Origin: Streptomyces carpinensis
GTDB lineage: Bacteria; Actinomycetota; Actinomycetes; Streptomycetales; Streptomycetaceae
Direction of reading: 5' to 3'
DNA: 40,302 bases
Assembly: GCF_002154505.1 (NCBI RefSeq)
Contig: NZ_MUBM01000148.1
Span: forward strand, 1 to 40,302
In this document: positions 31,560 through 39,639 of the stretch, piece by piece
Numbering within the stretch: position 1 is the stretch's first letter
Layout: each line of letters begins with the position of its first letter
Program-made: the position numbers and the translations under genes
The notes under the pieces: model-generated
What the model was told of the DNA's origin: nothing
Database searches by the model: none
What the model saw: only the letters and a program-made list of their open reading frames with translations

Positions 31560-31596
31560 CGCGCCGACGGGCCAGGCCCGCGCCGACGGGCCAGGC
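31560..31596. repeat. Perfect 18-bp tandem direct repeat
   Basis: CGCGCCGACGGGCCAGGC is at 31560-31577 and again at 31579-31596 (19-bp period), 43 bp after the ROK regulator stop. Each copy contains the GGGCC-A-GGC half of a short palindrome. A degraded third copy may follow around 31606-31624. Confidence 0.8.
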
Positions 31597-31614
31597 GGCC
31601 CGCATGGGGCCAGG

Positions 31615-31933
31615 CCGCGCCGGCACGTGGGAGGGCGGACCCGCCCGCCGCAGGGCGATCTCGGCCCGGCGGGTGGTCAGGAACTCGCGGATCTCGGTGC
31701 GGTTGTCCACGCCATCGAGGCTGCGTCCGACAGGGAACCCGTCCCGAGCGACCGCGGCCCGGTGACGTCGCGAGCGAACAGCGGCCGAGGTCGGGCCCGG
31801 CCGCACCGCCGTGGTCGTCGGTGACGGCGCGGCGCCTCCCGGAGCGTGGGGTGTGCTGCCAGTACACGTATCAGCCGGCCCTTCCCCACACGTCTGACCT
31901 GCCGTTTCGTCGATAGAGCCCGAGCCGGCGCGG
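31615..31933. repeat. 10-bp inverted repeat flanking an inverted gene fragment
   Basis: CCGCGCCGGC (31615-31624) and GCCGGCGCGG (31924-31933) are perfect inverted copies about 300 bp apart. They bracket the minus-strand 5' fragment of the HTH regulator whose remainder is on the plus strand. Short GC-rich inverted repeats arise by chance in this genome, so causality is not shown. Confidence 0.45.
31620..31710 (-). pseudogene. 5' fragment of an MmyB-type HTH regulator, inverted
   Basis: From GTG 31710 the minus strand reads V-D-N-R-T-E-I-R-E-F-L-T-T-R-R-A-E-I and on to A-G-P-P-S-H near 31627. This is the characteristic first ~28 residues of the Streptomyces XRE/MmyB-like regulator family (M-D-N-R-x-E-x-R-E-F-L, then A-G-L-P-x-Y-G-G-N-R-R-V-P-G). 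The following residues do not continue the family. The continuation, beginning G-G-N-R-R-V-P-G, lies 250 bp away on the opposite strand at 31962. Family recognition is from memory; the opposite orientation is seen directly. Confidence 0.65.
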
Positions 31934-31961
31934 GCCGCGGCGCAGCGCCACGAGAAACAGG

Positions 31962-32784
31962 GGCGGCAACCGGCGCGTCCCCGGGCTGCGCCGCGAGGAG
32001 GTCGCGCTGCTCGCGGGGGTCAGCGTCGAGTACTACGCCCGGCTGGAACGCGGCAACCTCAGCGGTGTCTCCGACGCCGTGCTCGACGCGCTGCCCGCGC
32101 CCTCCAGCTGGACGAGGCCGAACGCCTGCACCTCTGCGACCTCGCACGGACCGCGAACACCACCCGCCCGGGACCGCGCCCCGATCTCCCGCGGCAGATC
32201 CGGCCCGGCCTGCGCAGTCTGCTGCGGGCGATGACCGAGGCCCCGGCGTTCATCCGCAACGGCCGCCTGGACGTCCTCGCCGCGAACCGCCTCGGCCGGC
32301 CCCTGTACGCGCCGGTGTTCTCCGGCCCGGCACGCCCCGCCAACCTCGCGCGCTTCCGCTTCCTCGACCCGCGGGCCCGCGACTTCTACCCCGACTGGGA
32401 CGGCACGGCCGACACGACGGTCGCCCTGCTGCGCACCGAGGCCGGTCGGGATCCCCGCAACCGGGAGCTGACCGACCTCGTCGGTGAACTCCGCACGCTG
32501 AGCGAGGAGTTCCGGACGTTGTGGGCGGCCCGCGACGTGCGTCTGCACCAGACAGGGATCAAGACCTTCCACCATCCCGCCGTCGGCGACCTCGCCCTCT
32601 CCGTCGAGGCACTGCCCCTGCCCGCCGATCCCGGACTGACCCTGACCGCCTACAGCGCCGAGCCGGGCACCGCCGCCCACGACGGCCTGTGTTCCTGGCC
32701 GACTGGGCCGCCACCGCCGACCGGCCGGAGCAGCCGCGGCCGGCAGCCGAGGACGGCCGGGTCGGCGTGCAACGCGACGCCTGA
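31962..32784 (+). pseudogene. MmyB-type HTH regulator body, frameshifted twice
   Basis: This covers family residues ~29 to the end. Segment one (31962-32093) gives the HTH: G-G-N-R-R-V-P-G-L-R-R-E-E-V-A-L-L-A-G-V then Y-Y-A-R-L-E-R-G-N-L. At 32093-32096 one G is missing (CTG-CC-CGC for CTG-GCC-CGC), and the protein continues one frame over as A-L-Q-L-D-E-A-E-R-L-H-L. Segment two carries the MmyB ligand-like domain (F-L-D-P-R-A-R-D-F-Y-P-D-W, L-P-A-D-P-G-L-T-L-T-A-Y). At 32690 another base is missing and the last ~30 codons (F-L-A-D-W-A-A-T-A-D-R-P-E-Q) are in the third frame. With its 5' end inverted, it should be non-functional. Confidence 0.85.
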
Positions 32785-32794
32785 GGACGGGGTT

Positions 32795-32980
32795 TCAGGC
32801 GGCCGCTGCACGCCGGGGTCTCGGAACCAGCTCACCGCCGCAGTTGGGGCAGACGTGCCCCATCGCCTCGGCGCACGACCCGCAGAAGGTGCACTCGTAG
32901 GAGCAGATCCGGGCCGCCGCGTCCGGCGGCAGCGCCGCGGTCGCACAGCGTTCGCAGTGGTCACGCATCTCCAGGGCCAT
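32795..32980 (-). CDS. DUF1272-type small zinc-ribbon protein
   Basis: A 61-aa protein starting at ATG 32980 with GGAGAGG about 8-14 nt upstream. Four cysteine pairs, C-E-R-C, C-S-Y-E-C-T-F-C, C-G-S-C-A and C-P-N-C-G-G-E-L, are arranged as a double zinc ribbon, the pattern of DUF1272 proteins. The role is unknown. Its stop is 10 bp from the end of the convergent broken HTH regulator. It follows the phosphotriesterase-family pseudogene on the same strand with a 122-bp gap, so it likely has its own promoter. Confidence 0.85.
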   Translation of the reverse strand: MALEMRDHCERCATAALPPDAAARICSYECTFCGSCAEAMGHVCPNCGGELVPRPRRAAAA

Positions 32981-33102
32981 GGTCGTCGCCTCTCCTCCCG
33001 TCCGGGGCCGCATGCCCTCCATGCTCCGGCCGGCCGCGGCGGCGGACAGGGCCTGCGGGGGTCAACCTTGCGCATGATCGGGCCACTCGCGGCGGCCGGC
33101 AC

Positions 33103-34010
33103 TCAGCGCCAGTCGACGGCGAAGGCGCGGGCCGGGTTGTCCGTGAGCACACGGCCGACCAGATCCGAGCCCAGTTCGGCCGCCAGCCGCGGGCCGAGCC
33201 GGCGCAGCAGGTACGGCATTCCGGGGCCGCCGTCGACGGACCGCGCGCCCGCGGCCACGGTGTCACCGCCGAGCAGCAGCCGGTCCCCGAACCCGGCCTC
33301 CGCCAGGGCCGTACGGCATCGGGCATGTGCCAGTCGGTGGCGTGGTGGGCGCGGGAGGGTCCGTCGAAGGCGAGATAGCAGCCGCTGCGCGCCGCCTCGC
33401 GCTGCACCACCATGTCGGGGAAGCGGTTGAGATGCCCGAGGATCACCCGGTGCGGCGGCACCTCCGACTCGCCGCACAGCAGGTCCAGCACATCGAGCGC
33501 GGCCGTGCCCATCTCCAGGTGGACGGCGACGGGCGCATCCGTGGCATGGTGGGCCTCGGCCGCCGCCGTCATCGTCCAGCGGGCGTGCGTGTCGAGGCCG
33601 TGGAAACCGCCGGCGACCTTGATGAGCCCGGCCCGGACCCCTGACGTCCCGATTCCGGAGGTCAGTTCGGAGACGAAGACCTCCGCGAGCCGGCCGCGCA
33701 GTGCGACGAGCGCCTCCTCGTCGTAGTGGACCGCCTGGTGCAGCCCCGTCGCGCACACCACGTGCACCCCGGCCGCCCGGGAGAGCAGCGGCAGGTCGGC
33801 GGCCCGGCGCCCCAGCCCGTACGGCGTCCACTGCACCACGCTCCGCCCGCCCGCCGCGCGGAACGCGGCCAGTTCCGCCCGCGCGGCCGTGGCGTCGGCC
33901 AGTTCCCGGCCGGGCAACTGCGGGCTGTGGAGGAAGAGGTGGTCGTGGGCGTCGGTCACACCCAGTGCCCCGGGGAGGACGTCGCCGAGGACCGTACGGA
34001 CGGCGCTCAC
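33103..34010 (-). pseudogene. Phosphotriesterase-family hydrolase with one frameshift
   Basis: Start GTG 34010 overlaps the DUF4865 stop by 4 bp. The 5' part codes for an amidohydrolase-fold metalloenzyme: T-D-A-H-D-H-L-F (metal HxH), the K in G-L-I-K-V-A-G-G, V-A-V-H-L-E (His) and V-I-L-G-H-L-N (His). Near 33308-33311 one C:G pair is missing from a GGGCCC-like run, and the C-terminal ~68 codons continue in another frame as A-L-A-E-A-G-F-G-D-R-L-L-L-G-G-D-T with D-N-P-A-R-A-F at the end. The total is 908 nt, one short of a whole number of codons. All domains are otherwise intact, so a recent mutation or a sequencing error is likely. Confidence 0.85.
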
Positions 34011-34600
34011 CACTGCCGTCCCCTCGGCAGCGTCTTCGGCCCGGGCCGGGACACGTGCAGGACGTGGAACACCTCGCCCTCGGCCTCGGGCGCCTCGGCG
34101 TCCCGGTGCGTCCAGAGCGAGAAGTGCACCGACTCCCAGCGGCTGGTGTCCACCGCCGCCGCCGCGAGCACCGCGCCGTCCCGGTCGGCCAACCGCCGGG
34201 TCGAACTCACCACGTCCGCCATGTGGTCGGCCACCACCACGCCCTCGGGCACGGGCCGGCGGTGCCGTACGGCGACGGCGGCGGACGCGTCCCCCGCGGT
34301 GCCCTCCTCGTACGCCAGGCCGGTCCACTGCCGCACCGTGGGTCGGCCGAAGTCACCGGCCAGCCCCTGGAAGGGGCCTCCCCACAGGAAGGAGTTCATG
34401 CCCTCCACGGTGTCCCACAGATAGAACGGCGCGTACTGGTTGACCGGCGATCCGCCGACCCCGCGCTCGCGCATCAGATACGCCTTGAGACCGAGCCCCT
34501 CCCAGTCGTCGAGCAGGTGCCCGAGCCGGGCCACGCGGTCCCGGATCACGTCCATGTCGTAGTCGGCGGGCAGGGTCACTTCGTACTGCATCGCGTGCAT
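34007..34600 (-). CDS. DUF4865-family protein
   Basis: A 197-aa soluble protein beginning M-H-A-M-Q-Y-E-V-T-L-P-A-D-Y-D-M, typical of the DUF4865 family as I recall it. Features: L-K-A-Y-L-M-R-E-R-G, Y-A-P-F-Y-L-W and the W-x-G-x-A-Y-E-E core. No catalytic motif or membrane segment is recognised; the size and aromatic-rich core suggest a ferredoxin-like small-molecule-binding or monooxygenase-like fold (inference). AGGAAGG precedes ATG 34600. It is 15 bp after the tetR gene and overlaps the phosphotriesterase-family gene, so all three form one operon. Confidence 0.85.
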   Translation of the reverse strand: MHAMQYEVTLPADYDMDVIRDRVARLGHLLDDWEGLGLKAYLMRERGVGGSPVNQYAPFYLWDTVEGMNSFLWGGPFQGLAGDFGRPTVRQWTGLAYEEGTAGDASAAVAVRHRRPVPEGVVVADHMADVVSSTRRLADRDGAVLAAAAVDTSRWESVHFSLWTHRDAEAPEAEGEVFHVLHVSRPGPKTLPRGRQW

Positions 34601-34615
34601 CGGGAAGGTCCTTCC

Positions 34616-35200
34616 TCAGGCCTCGGGCCCGGTCGTCGTCGTACCGCGCGGAGCGAGCAGGGAGAGCAGTCCGCGCACACCGGTGTCGAAGGCGGCGGGG
34701 GAGCCGGAGGCGCGAGCCAGGACGTAGCCGCCCTGCACGGTCGCGAGGATCGTCGCCGCGATCTCCTCCGCGTCGAGCGAGGGCGCGAACTGCCCCTGCT
34801 CCCTGCCCTCCTCGACGATCCCGGCGAGCCGCTCACGGATCCAGTCGAGCGTCTCGTCGACCGGCGCGCGCAGCTCGCCGCTGGCGATGACGTCCGGGTC
34901 CATGGTCAGCCGGCCGATCGGGCAGCCGCGCAGCACGTCGCGTTCGCGCCGCAGATACGCCTCGATGCGCTCGTACGGCGTTCCGGGGCCGCCGAGTACT
35001 CCCTCGGCAGTGGCGCGCATGTCCTCGGCGGTGCGCCGGACGGCGGCCAGCGCCAGGTCGGGCTTGCCCTTGAAATGGTGGTACATGCTGCCCTGCCCGG
35101 CGCCCGCGCGCTCCAGGATCGCCTTGGGGCTGGTGCCCACGTAGCCGCGCTCCCACAGCAGCTCGCGGGTGGACTCGATCAGTCGCTCCGGGGTGCTCAT
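34616..35200 (-). CDS. TetR-family transcriptional regulator
   Basis: A 194-aa repressor. HTH residues ~21-48: Y-V-G-T-S-P-K-A-I-L-E-R-A-G-A-G-Q-G-S-M-Y-H-H-F-K-G-K. The C-terminal domain carries G-C-P-I-G-R-L and resembles the YxaF/LmrA-type ligand domain. ATG 35200 is chosen because a strong palindrome (35211-35226) lies immediately upstream and would otherwise be inside the gene. It is the first gene of the TetR-DUF4865-phosphotriesterase operon and is divergent from the SHOCT/ABC operon, so it may control both. Confidence 0.92.
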   Translation of the reverse strand: MSTPERLIESTRELLWERGYVGTSPKAILERAGAGQGSMYHHFKGKPDLALAAVRRTAEDMRATAEGVLGGPGTPYERIEAYLRRERDVLRGCPIGRLTMDPDVIASGELRAPVDETLDWIRERLAGIVEEGREQGQFAPSLDAEEIAATILATVQGGYVLARASGSPAAFDTGVRGLLSLLAPRGTTTTGPEA

Positions 35201-35210
35201 GAGAGCACTA

Positions 35211-35226
35211 TACATACTAGTAGGTA
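35211..35226. promoter_or_regulatory. TetR operator TACnTACTAGTAnGTA
   Basis: A 16-bp palindrome matching at all but one symmetric pair (positions 4 and 13), ten bp upstream of the tetR start. The AT-rich core TACTAGTA is striking in this genome. A bound dimer would block the tetR promoter. Confidence 0.75.
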
Positions 35227-35379
35227 CAGAAACCGACGGTCCGGGGGAAGCAGCCTCCGCACGGCCCCGTACTTCCCGCGTGGTACGCGCACTGCCGCTG
35301 GCCGTACGACGACCCGGACCCCACCCGGGAGCCACTCTCGAGACATCACCGGACGACCCCTCCAAGGAGATGAACCGAG

Positions 35380-35694
35380 ATGCAGACGCTGGCGGACTGG
35401 AACGGCCACCCCGGGCCGTGGATCCTCTTCTTCCCGTTGGTCTGGGCGGCCGTCGTCGTCGGCGCCGTCACCGTCCTGCGCCGCACGGCGTGGCGCGGCC
35501 GCGGCGGACCGTGGCGCGGCATGGCCGCCGACCCCTGGCGCGGCGGCGCCGACGGCCGCCCCGCCGGCGACTCGCCGATCGCCGTCCTCGGCCGCCGTTT
35601 CGCCTCCGGCGAGATCGACGAGGACGAGTACTGGCGCCGGCTGTCGGTGCTGGAGGAGCAGTTCGGCCGTACGGGCAAGGACGGTGCCCTGTGA
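35380..35694 (+). CDS. Small SHOCT-domain membrane protein
   Basis: A 104-aa protein with one N-terminal membrane helix (P-W-I-L-F-F-P-L-V-W-A-A-V-V-V-G-A-V-T-V, ~13-32), a basic Arg/Gly-rich linker and a C-terminal SHOCT domain (L-G-R-R-F-A-S-G-E-I-D-E-D-E-Y-W-R-R-L, ~70-88). SHOCT domains are short oligomerisation helices often found beside transporters or proteases. AAGGAG lies 11 nt before ATG 35380. Its stop overlaps the GTG of the ABC ATPase gene (GTGA). An accessory or scaffold role for the transporter is inferred. Confidence 0.88.
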   Translation: MQTLADWNGHPGPWILFFPLVWAAVVVGAVTVLRRTAWRGRGGPWRGMAADPWRGGADGRPAGDSPIAVLGRRFASGEIDEDEYWRRLSVLEEQFGRTGKDGAL

Positions 35695-36473
35695 CCGCCA
35701 CGACCGCTGCCACCACCGGATCCACCGCCCCCGGAGCGGCCGGCCGCACGGCCGCCCGGGTCACCGACGCCGTGAAGGTCTACGGCGCCGGTGACACCGC
35801 CGTACGCGCCCTGGACGGGGTGACCGTCGGCTTCCCCGCCGGACGCTTCACCGCGATCATGGGGCCCTCGGGCTCCGGCAAGTCCACCCTGATGCACTGC
35901 GCGGCCGGGCTCGACACGCTCACCTCCGGCACCGCCCATGTCGGCGACACCGAACTGAGCGCCCTCGACGACCGCCGGCTGACCCTGCTGCGCCGGGACC
36001 GCATCGGCTTCGTCTTCCAGCAGTTCAACCTGGTACCGACGCTGACCGTGGCGGAGAACATCACGCTGCCGCTGGACCTGGCGGGAGCCAAGGGGGACGC
36101 GGAGTGGATCGACGCGCTCGTCGACGTCGTCGGACTGCGCGACCGCCTGCACCACCGGCCCGCCGAACTCTCCGGAGGACAGCAGCAACGCGTCGCCGTG
36201 GCCCGGGCGTTCGCCGGGCGGCCCGACGTCGTCTTCGCCGACGAGCCCACCGGCAACCTCGACTCCCGCTCCGGCCAGGAGGTGCTGGGCCTGCTCGGCC
36301 GCGCCGTACGGCAGATGGACCGCACGGTCGTCATGGTCACCCACGACCCGGTCGCCGCCGCGCACGCCGACGAGGTCCTCTTCCTCGCCGACGGACGCCT
36401 GGTCGACCGGATGGAGTCCCCGACCGCCGACAAGGTCCTGGACCGCATGAAGGCCTTCGAGGTGAGGACGTGA
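35691..36473 (+). CDS. ABC transporter ATPase, MacB/LolD type
   Basis: A 260-aa ATPase. Walker A G-P-S-G-S-G-K-S-T at 58-66, Q-loop F-Q-Q-F-N-L-V-P, signature L-S-G-G-Q-Q-Q-R-V-A-V-A-R-A, Walker B with A-D-E-P-T-G-N-L-D-S, and H-loop V-T-H-D-P. The Q-Q-F-N-L and T-G-N-L-D signatures place it in the MacB/LolD/FtsE group that partners FtsX-type permeases. GTG 35691 overlaps the SHOCT gene stop, and the stop overlaps the GTG of the permease gene. Confidence 0.95.
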   Translation: MTATTAATTGSTAPGAAGRTAARVTDAVKVYGAGDTAVRALDGVTVGFPAGRFTAIMGPSGSGKSTLMHCAAGLDTLTSGTAHVGDTELSALDDRRLTLLRRDRIGFVFQQFNLVPTLTVAENITLPLDLAGAKGDAEWIDALVDVVGLRDRLHHRPAELSGGQQQRVAVARAFAGRPDVVFADEPTGNLDSRSGQEVLGLLGRAVRQMDRTVVMVTHDPVAAAHADEVLFLADGRLVDRMESPTADKVLDRMKAFEVRT

Positions 36474-39031
36474 ACACCTCCGTCCGGCTCAGCCTGTCCT
36501 CGCTGCGCTCCCACAAACGGCGCTTCGCCGGCACCTTCTTCGCCGTGTTCCTCGGCGTCGCCTTCCTCACCGGGACGCTCGTCATGGGCGACACGCTGCG
36601 CTCCGGTTTCGACTCGATGTTCGGCGAGGCCAACGGCGGCACCGACGCCGTCGTGCGCAGCGCCGACGTCATCACCACCCCCGGCGAGAGCCAGGGCGTA
36701 CGTCAACCGGTGGGCACCTCCCTGGTGAAGACCGTCGATCACGTCCCCGGCGTCGCGGCCGCCGCCCCGAACATCCAGGGCGCGGGGCAACTGGTGGGCA
36801 AGAACGGCAAGGCCATCGGCGGCCAGGGCCCGCCCACCGTCGCCGGCAACTGGATCACCGACCCCACGCTCAATCCCTACCGGCTCGCCGAGGGCCGCGC
36901 CCCCGCCAGGTCCGGCGAGGTCGTCGTCAACCGCGGCACCGCCAAGAAAGGCGGTCTGCGGATCGGCGACACCACCACCGTGCGCACCCCCGACCCGGTC
37001 AGGGTGACGATCGTGGGCCTCGCCACCTTCGGCGGCGAGGACGGCATGGCGCAGGTCACCTTCACGGGCATGACACAGGCGGACGCGGAGAAGTACCTGA
37101 CCGCCCGGCCCGGCGAGGCGGCGAGCATCCAGGTGCGGGCCGCATCCGGTGTCAGTCAGGCCGAACTGGTCCGCAGGCTGACTCCCGTCCTGCCCAAGGG
37201 AGTCGAGGCCATCACCGGTCAGGAGTCCACGCAGGAGAACACCGACACGATCTCCAGCCAGTTCCTGACCATCTTCACGACCTTCCTCCTGGTCTTCTCG
37301 GGCGTCGCGCTGCTGGTGGCGACCTTCTCCATCCACAACACCTTCGCGATCGTCGTCACCCAGCGCGCCCGCGAGAACGCACTGCTGCGCGCCCTCGGCG
37401 CCTCCCGCCGCCAGGTGACCGGCTCCGCCCTCGCCGAGGCGAGCGCCGTCGCGCTCACCGCGTCCGCCGCCGGCCTCGCGGGCGGCATCGGGGTCGCCGC
37501 CGGGCTGCAGGCGCTCTTCCCGGCGATCGGGTTCCCCTTCCCCGACACCAGCCTGGTCGTCCGGCCGCTGTCGATGGCGCTGCCGCCGGTGGTCGGCGTG
37601 ATCGTCTGTCTGGCGTCCGCGCTCGTGCCGGCCGTGCGCGCGGGCCGCACGGCGCCGCTGGCCGCGCTGCGCGAGACGGCCGTCGACTCCTCCGGCGCCT
37701 CCCGTACGCGCGCGGTCGCCGGCACCTGTCTCGGCGCACTGGCGATCACGGCGACCCTGTCGGGCGTCCTGGTCTCCCCGTCCGTCTGGCTGGCCGGTCT
37801 CGGCGCCGTGCTCGCCCTGGCCGCCTTCGTCGTCCTCGGTCCGGTCGCCTCCGCCACCGTCGTACGGCTGCTCGGCGGCCCGCTCGACCGGCTGCGCGGA
37901 GTCACCGGCGGGCTCGCCCGGCGCAACGCCCTGCGCAGCCCGAAGCGCACCGCCGCGACCGCGAGCGCGCTGATGATCGGCGTCGCCGTGGTGTCGCTGT
38001 TCACGGTCTTCGGCGCCTCGCTCAAGGCCACCATGGATCAGACCGTCTCCCGTTCCTTCGCGGGCGACCTCGCCGTGAGCACCCCGTCCTTCGGCGCGGG
38101 CGGCAGCGGCCTGAGCCCCCGGCTCGCCGGGGCGATCCAGGGGCTGCCCGAGGTGGACACGGCCGTCGGGCTGGGGCAGGGCGTCGCCGAGGTCGACGGC
38201 AAGGGACGGGCTCTGACCGTCACCGACCCGGCCGCGCTCGCCCGCACCTTCGACCTCGGCACGGTCCAGGGCTCCTTGCGCGACCTGGGCGCCGACGGCC
38301 TCGCCCTCACCCGGAAGGAGGCCGACAGGCAGGGCCTGACGACCGGGGACAAGGCGCGGCTCACCTTCACCGACGGCAGGAAGCAGACTTTCACGGTCCG
38401 CGCGGTCTACGGCCAGTCAGAGCTGGCCGGCGACTACGTCATCACCCGCGCGGCCTGGGCCCCGCACCGCACCCAGGACTCCGACACGCTCGTCGCCGTC
38501 TCCCTCAAGCCGGGCGTGAGCGCGGGCGCGGGTAAGGCGGCCGTCGAGAAGGTCGCCGCCCGGTACGGCGATCCCCAGGTGCAGACCCGCGACGAGTACG
38601 CGCAGTCCTCGGCGGGCGGCATCGACATGATGCTCACCCTCGTCTACGCCCTGCTCGCCCTCGCGGTGCTCATCGCGCTGCTCGGCATCGCCAACACGCT
38701 CACGCTGGCCGTCCACGAACGCACCCGGGAACTGGGCCTGCTGCGGGCGGTCGGCCAGACCCGGTCCCAGGTGCGCGCCATGGTCCGCTGGGAGTCGGTG
38801 CTCGTCGCCGCCTTCGGCACGGCCGGCGGGCTCGCCCTGGGCGCCTTCCTGGGATGGGTACTGGTGAAGGCGTCCGACGGCGCGAGCGACACGGCGTTCG
38901 CCTTCGCGCTACCGCCGGCGCGGCTCGCGGTGGTGGCGCTGGTGGGCATCACGGCAGGCGCCCTGGCGGGGCTGCGCCCGGCCCGGCGCGCGGCCCGGCT
39001 GGACGTACTGCGGGCCATCGCGACGGAATGA
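36470..39031 (+). CDS. FtsX-domain ABC transporter permease, duplicated
   Basis: An 853-aa membrane protein with two FtsX permease units, each beginning with a membrane helix and a large extracytoplasmic (MacB-like) domain. N-terminal helix ~20-40 (F-F-A-V-F-L-G-V-A-F-L). The first permease core runs from ~263 (F-L-T-I-F-T-T-F-L-L-V-F-S-G-V-A) with the coupling segment R-A-R-E-N-A-L-L-R-A-L-G-A-S; the second has E-R-T-R-E-L-G-L-L-R-A-V-G-Q-T. Such systems use ATP to drive extraction or export of lipids, peptides or antibiotics by mechanotransmission, or to sense antibiotics. The substrate is unknown. The divergent TetR hints at drug-responsive control (inference). Confidence 0.93.
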   Translation: MNTSVRLSLSSLRSHKRRFAGTFFAVFLGVAFLTGTLVMGDTLRSGFDSMFGEANGGTDAVVRSADVITTPGESQGVRQPVGTSLVKTVDHVPGVAAAAPNIQGAGQLVGKNGKAIGGQGPPTVAGNWITDPTLNPYRLAEGRAPARSGEVVVNRGTAKKGGLRIGDTTTVRTPDPVRVTIVGLATFGGEDGMAQVTFTGMTQADAEKYLTARPGEAASIQVRAASGVSQAELVRRLTPVLPKGVEAITGQESTQENTDTISSQFLTIFTTFLLVFSGVALLVATFSIHNTFAIVVTQRARENALLRALGASRRQVTGSALAEASAVALTASAAGLAGGIGVAAGLQALFPAIGFPFPDTSLVVRPLSMALPPVVGVIVCLASALVPAVRAGRTAPLAALRETAVDSSGASRTRAVAGTCLGALAITATLSGVLVSPSVWLAGLGAVLALAAFVVLGPVASATVVRLLGGPLDRLRGVTGGLARRNALRSPKRTAATASALMIGVAVVSLFTVFGASLKATMDQTVSRSFAGDLAVSTPSFGAGGSGLSPRLAGAIQGLPEVDTAVGLGQGVAEVDGKGRALTVTDPAALARTFDLGTVQGSLRDLGADGLALTRKEADRQGLTTGDKARLTFTDGRKQTFTVRAVYGQSELAGDYVITRAAWAPHRTQDSDTLVAVSLKPGVSAGAGKAAVEKVAARYGDPQVQTRDEYAQSSAGGIDMMLTLVYALLALAVLIALLGIANTLTLAVHERTRELGLLRAVGQTRSQVRAMVRWESVLVAAFGTAGGLALGAFLGWVLVKASDGASDTAFAFALPPARLAVVALVGITAGALAGLRPARRAARLDVLRAIATE

Positions 39032-39042
39032 CGGCAGCAGCA

Positions 39043-39081
39043 GGCAGGGCCCGTGGTCCCCGGGGGTCGACGGGCCCTGCC
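39043..39081 (+). terminator. Terminator of the ABC/FtsX operon
   Basis: GGCAGGGCCCGT (39043-39054) and its perfect complement (39070-39081) form a 12-bp stem whose loop contains a further CCCCGGGG. It starts 12 bp after the permease stop. Confidence 0.8.
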
Positions 39082-39493
39082 GCCCAATGGTGGCGCACCG
39101 GCCATGGGCAGGGGCGCGCCGGCCGGGTGGCCTGTCGCATATCCGCCTCGCGGACGCGGGCGATGTGCTCTCCCGGATTTTTGATGTTCGGGGCACTCTT
39201 GCGGTAGCTCATCGGCACGATGTGGCGCCTGCGTAGCTCGCGGCGATCGGGGGCGCTGTCAGCAGAATCCGGCGACGCCGCTCGCGGGCTGACCGACGGC
39301 CACGTGCACATCACGATGTCGTCGAGCCCCAGGCGGTGCGGGGAGCCGGCTCCGCGGTGGTGGCTGAGGGCAGCTCGGCCCAGGCCCGGTAGGGCCGGGC
39401 GGTGGTGTCGGGGCCGGCCGAAGACGACGAAGTGGACCGGTGCTTGCTGCGCGAGCCGCGCCGGCGCCGCGCTGCTGCAGCCCGCCCTTGCGG

Positions 39494-39586
39494 TCGTTCC
39501 GAAGCGAGCCGCCCGGCCTCCCACACGATCAGCCCCCGCCCAGCGCGGTCGCCTCCGGAAGCTGCCCGGACCCGGTCGCGCTTTCC
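39494..39586 (-). pseudogene. Possible serine-recombinase remnant
   Basis: The minus strand reads G-K-R-D-R-V-R-A-A, then A-G-R-G-L-I-V-W-E-A-G-R-L-A-S. Actinobacterial serine recombinases have a similar stretch in their catalytic domain (S-G-K-x-R-x-x-x-x-x-M-L, then G-x-x-x-x-L-V-V-W-x-x-x-R-L). The match is short, flanked by unrelated sequence, and made by eye. It could be coincidence. Confidence 0.25.
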
Positions 39587-39598
39587 GGGAAGGTTTGT

Positions 39599-39639
39599 GC
39601 CATGTCGGTGCCGCGCCGCGAGCGCAGCACCGACATGGC
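39599..39639. repeat. 13-bp perfect inverted repeat (long hairpin)
   Basis: GCCATGTCGGTGC (39599-39611) and its complement (39627-39639) are separated by 15 nt that pair further (GCGC with GCGC, one mismatch before). The result is an 18-position stem with a 5-nt loop, starting 202 bp downstream of the rpoA-like gene stop. It could be that gene's terminator, an element end or a decayed attachment/transposition site. Confidence 0.7.

Noticed and set aside
23039..31596. CRISPR array
   Set aside because: The tandem repeats at 23039 and 31560 have only two copies each with 1-bp spacers; no cas genes are present.
31555..31824. Short plus-strand frame after the ROK regulator
   Set aside because: It is antisense to the recognisable regulator fragment and begins in the 18-bp tandem repeat.
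31615..31933. A phase-variable invertible switch
   Set aside because: Flipping the segment between the 10-bp repeats does not restore the reading frame of the HTH gene and leaves ~29 extra bases; the rest of the gene has two further frameshifts.
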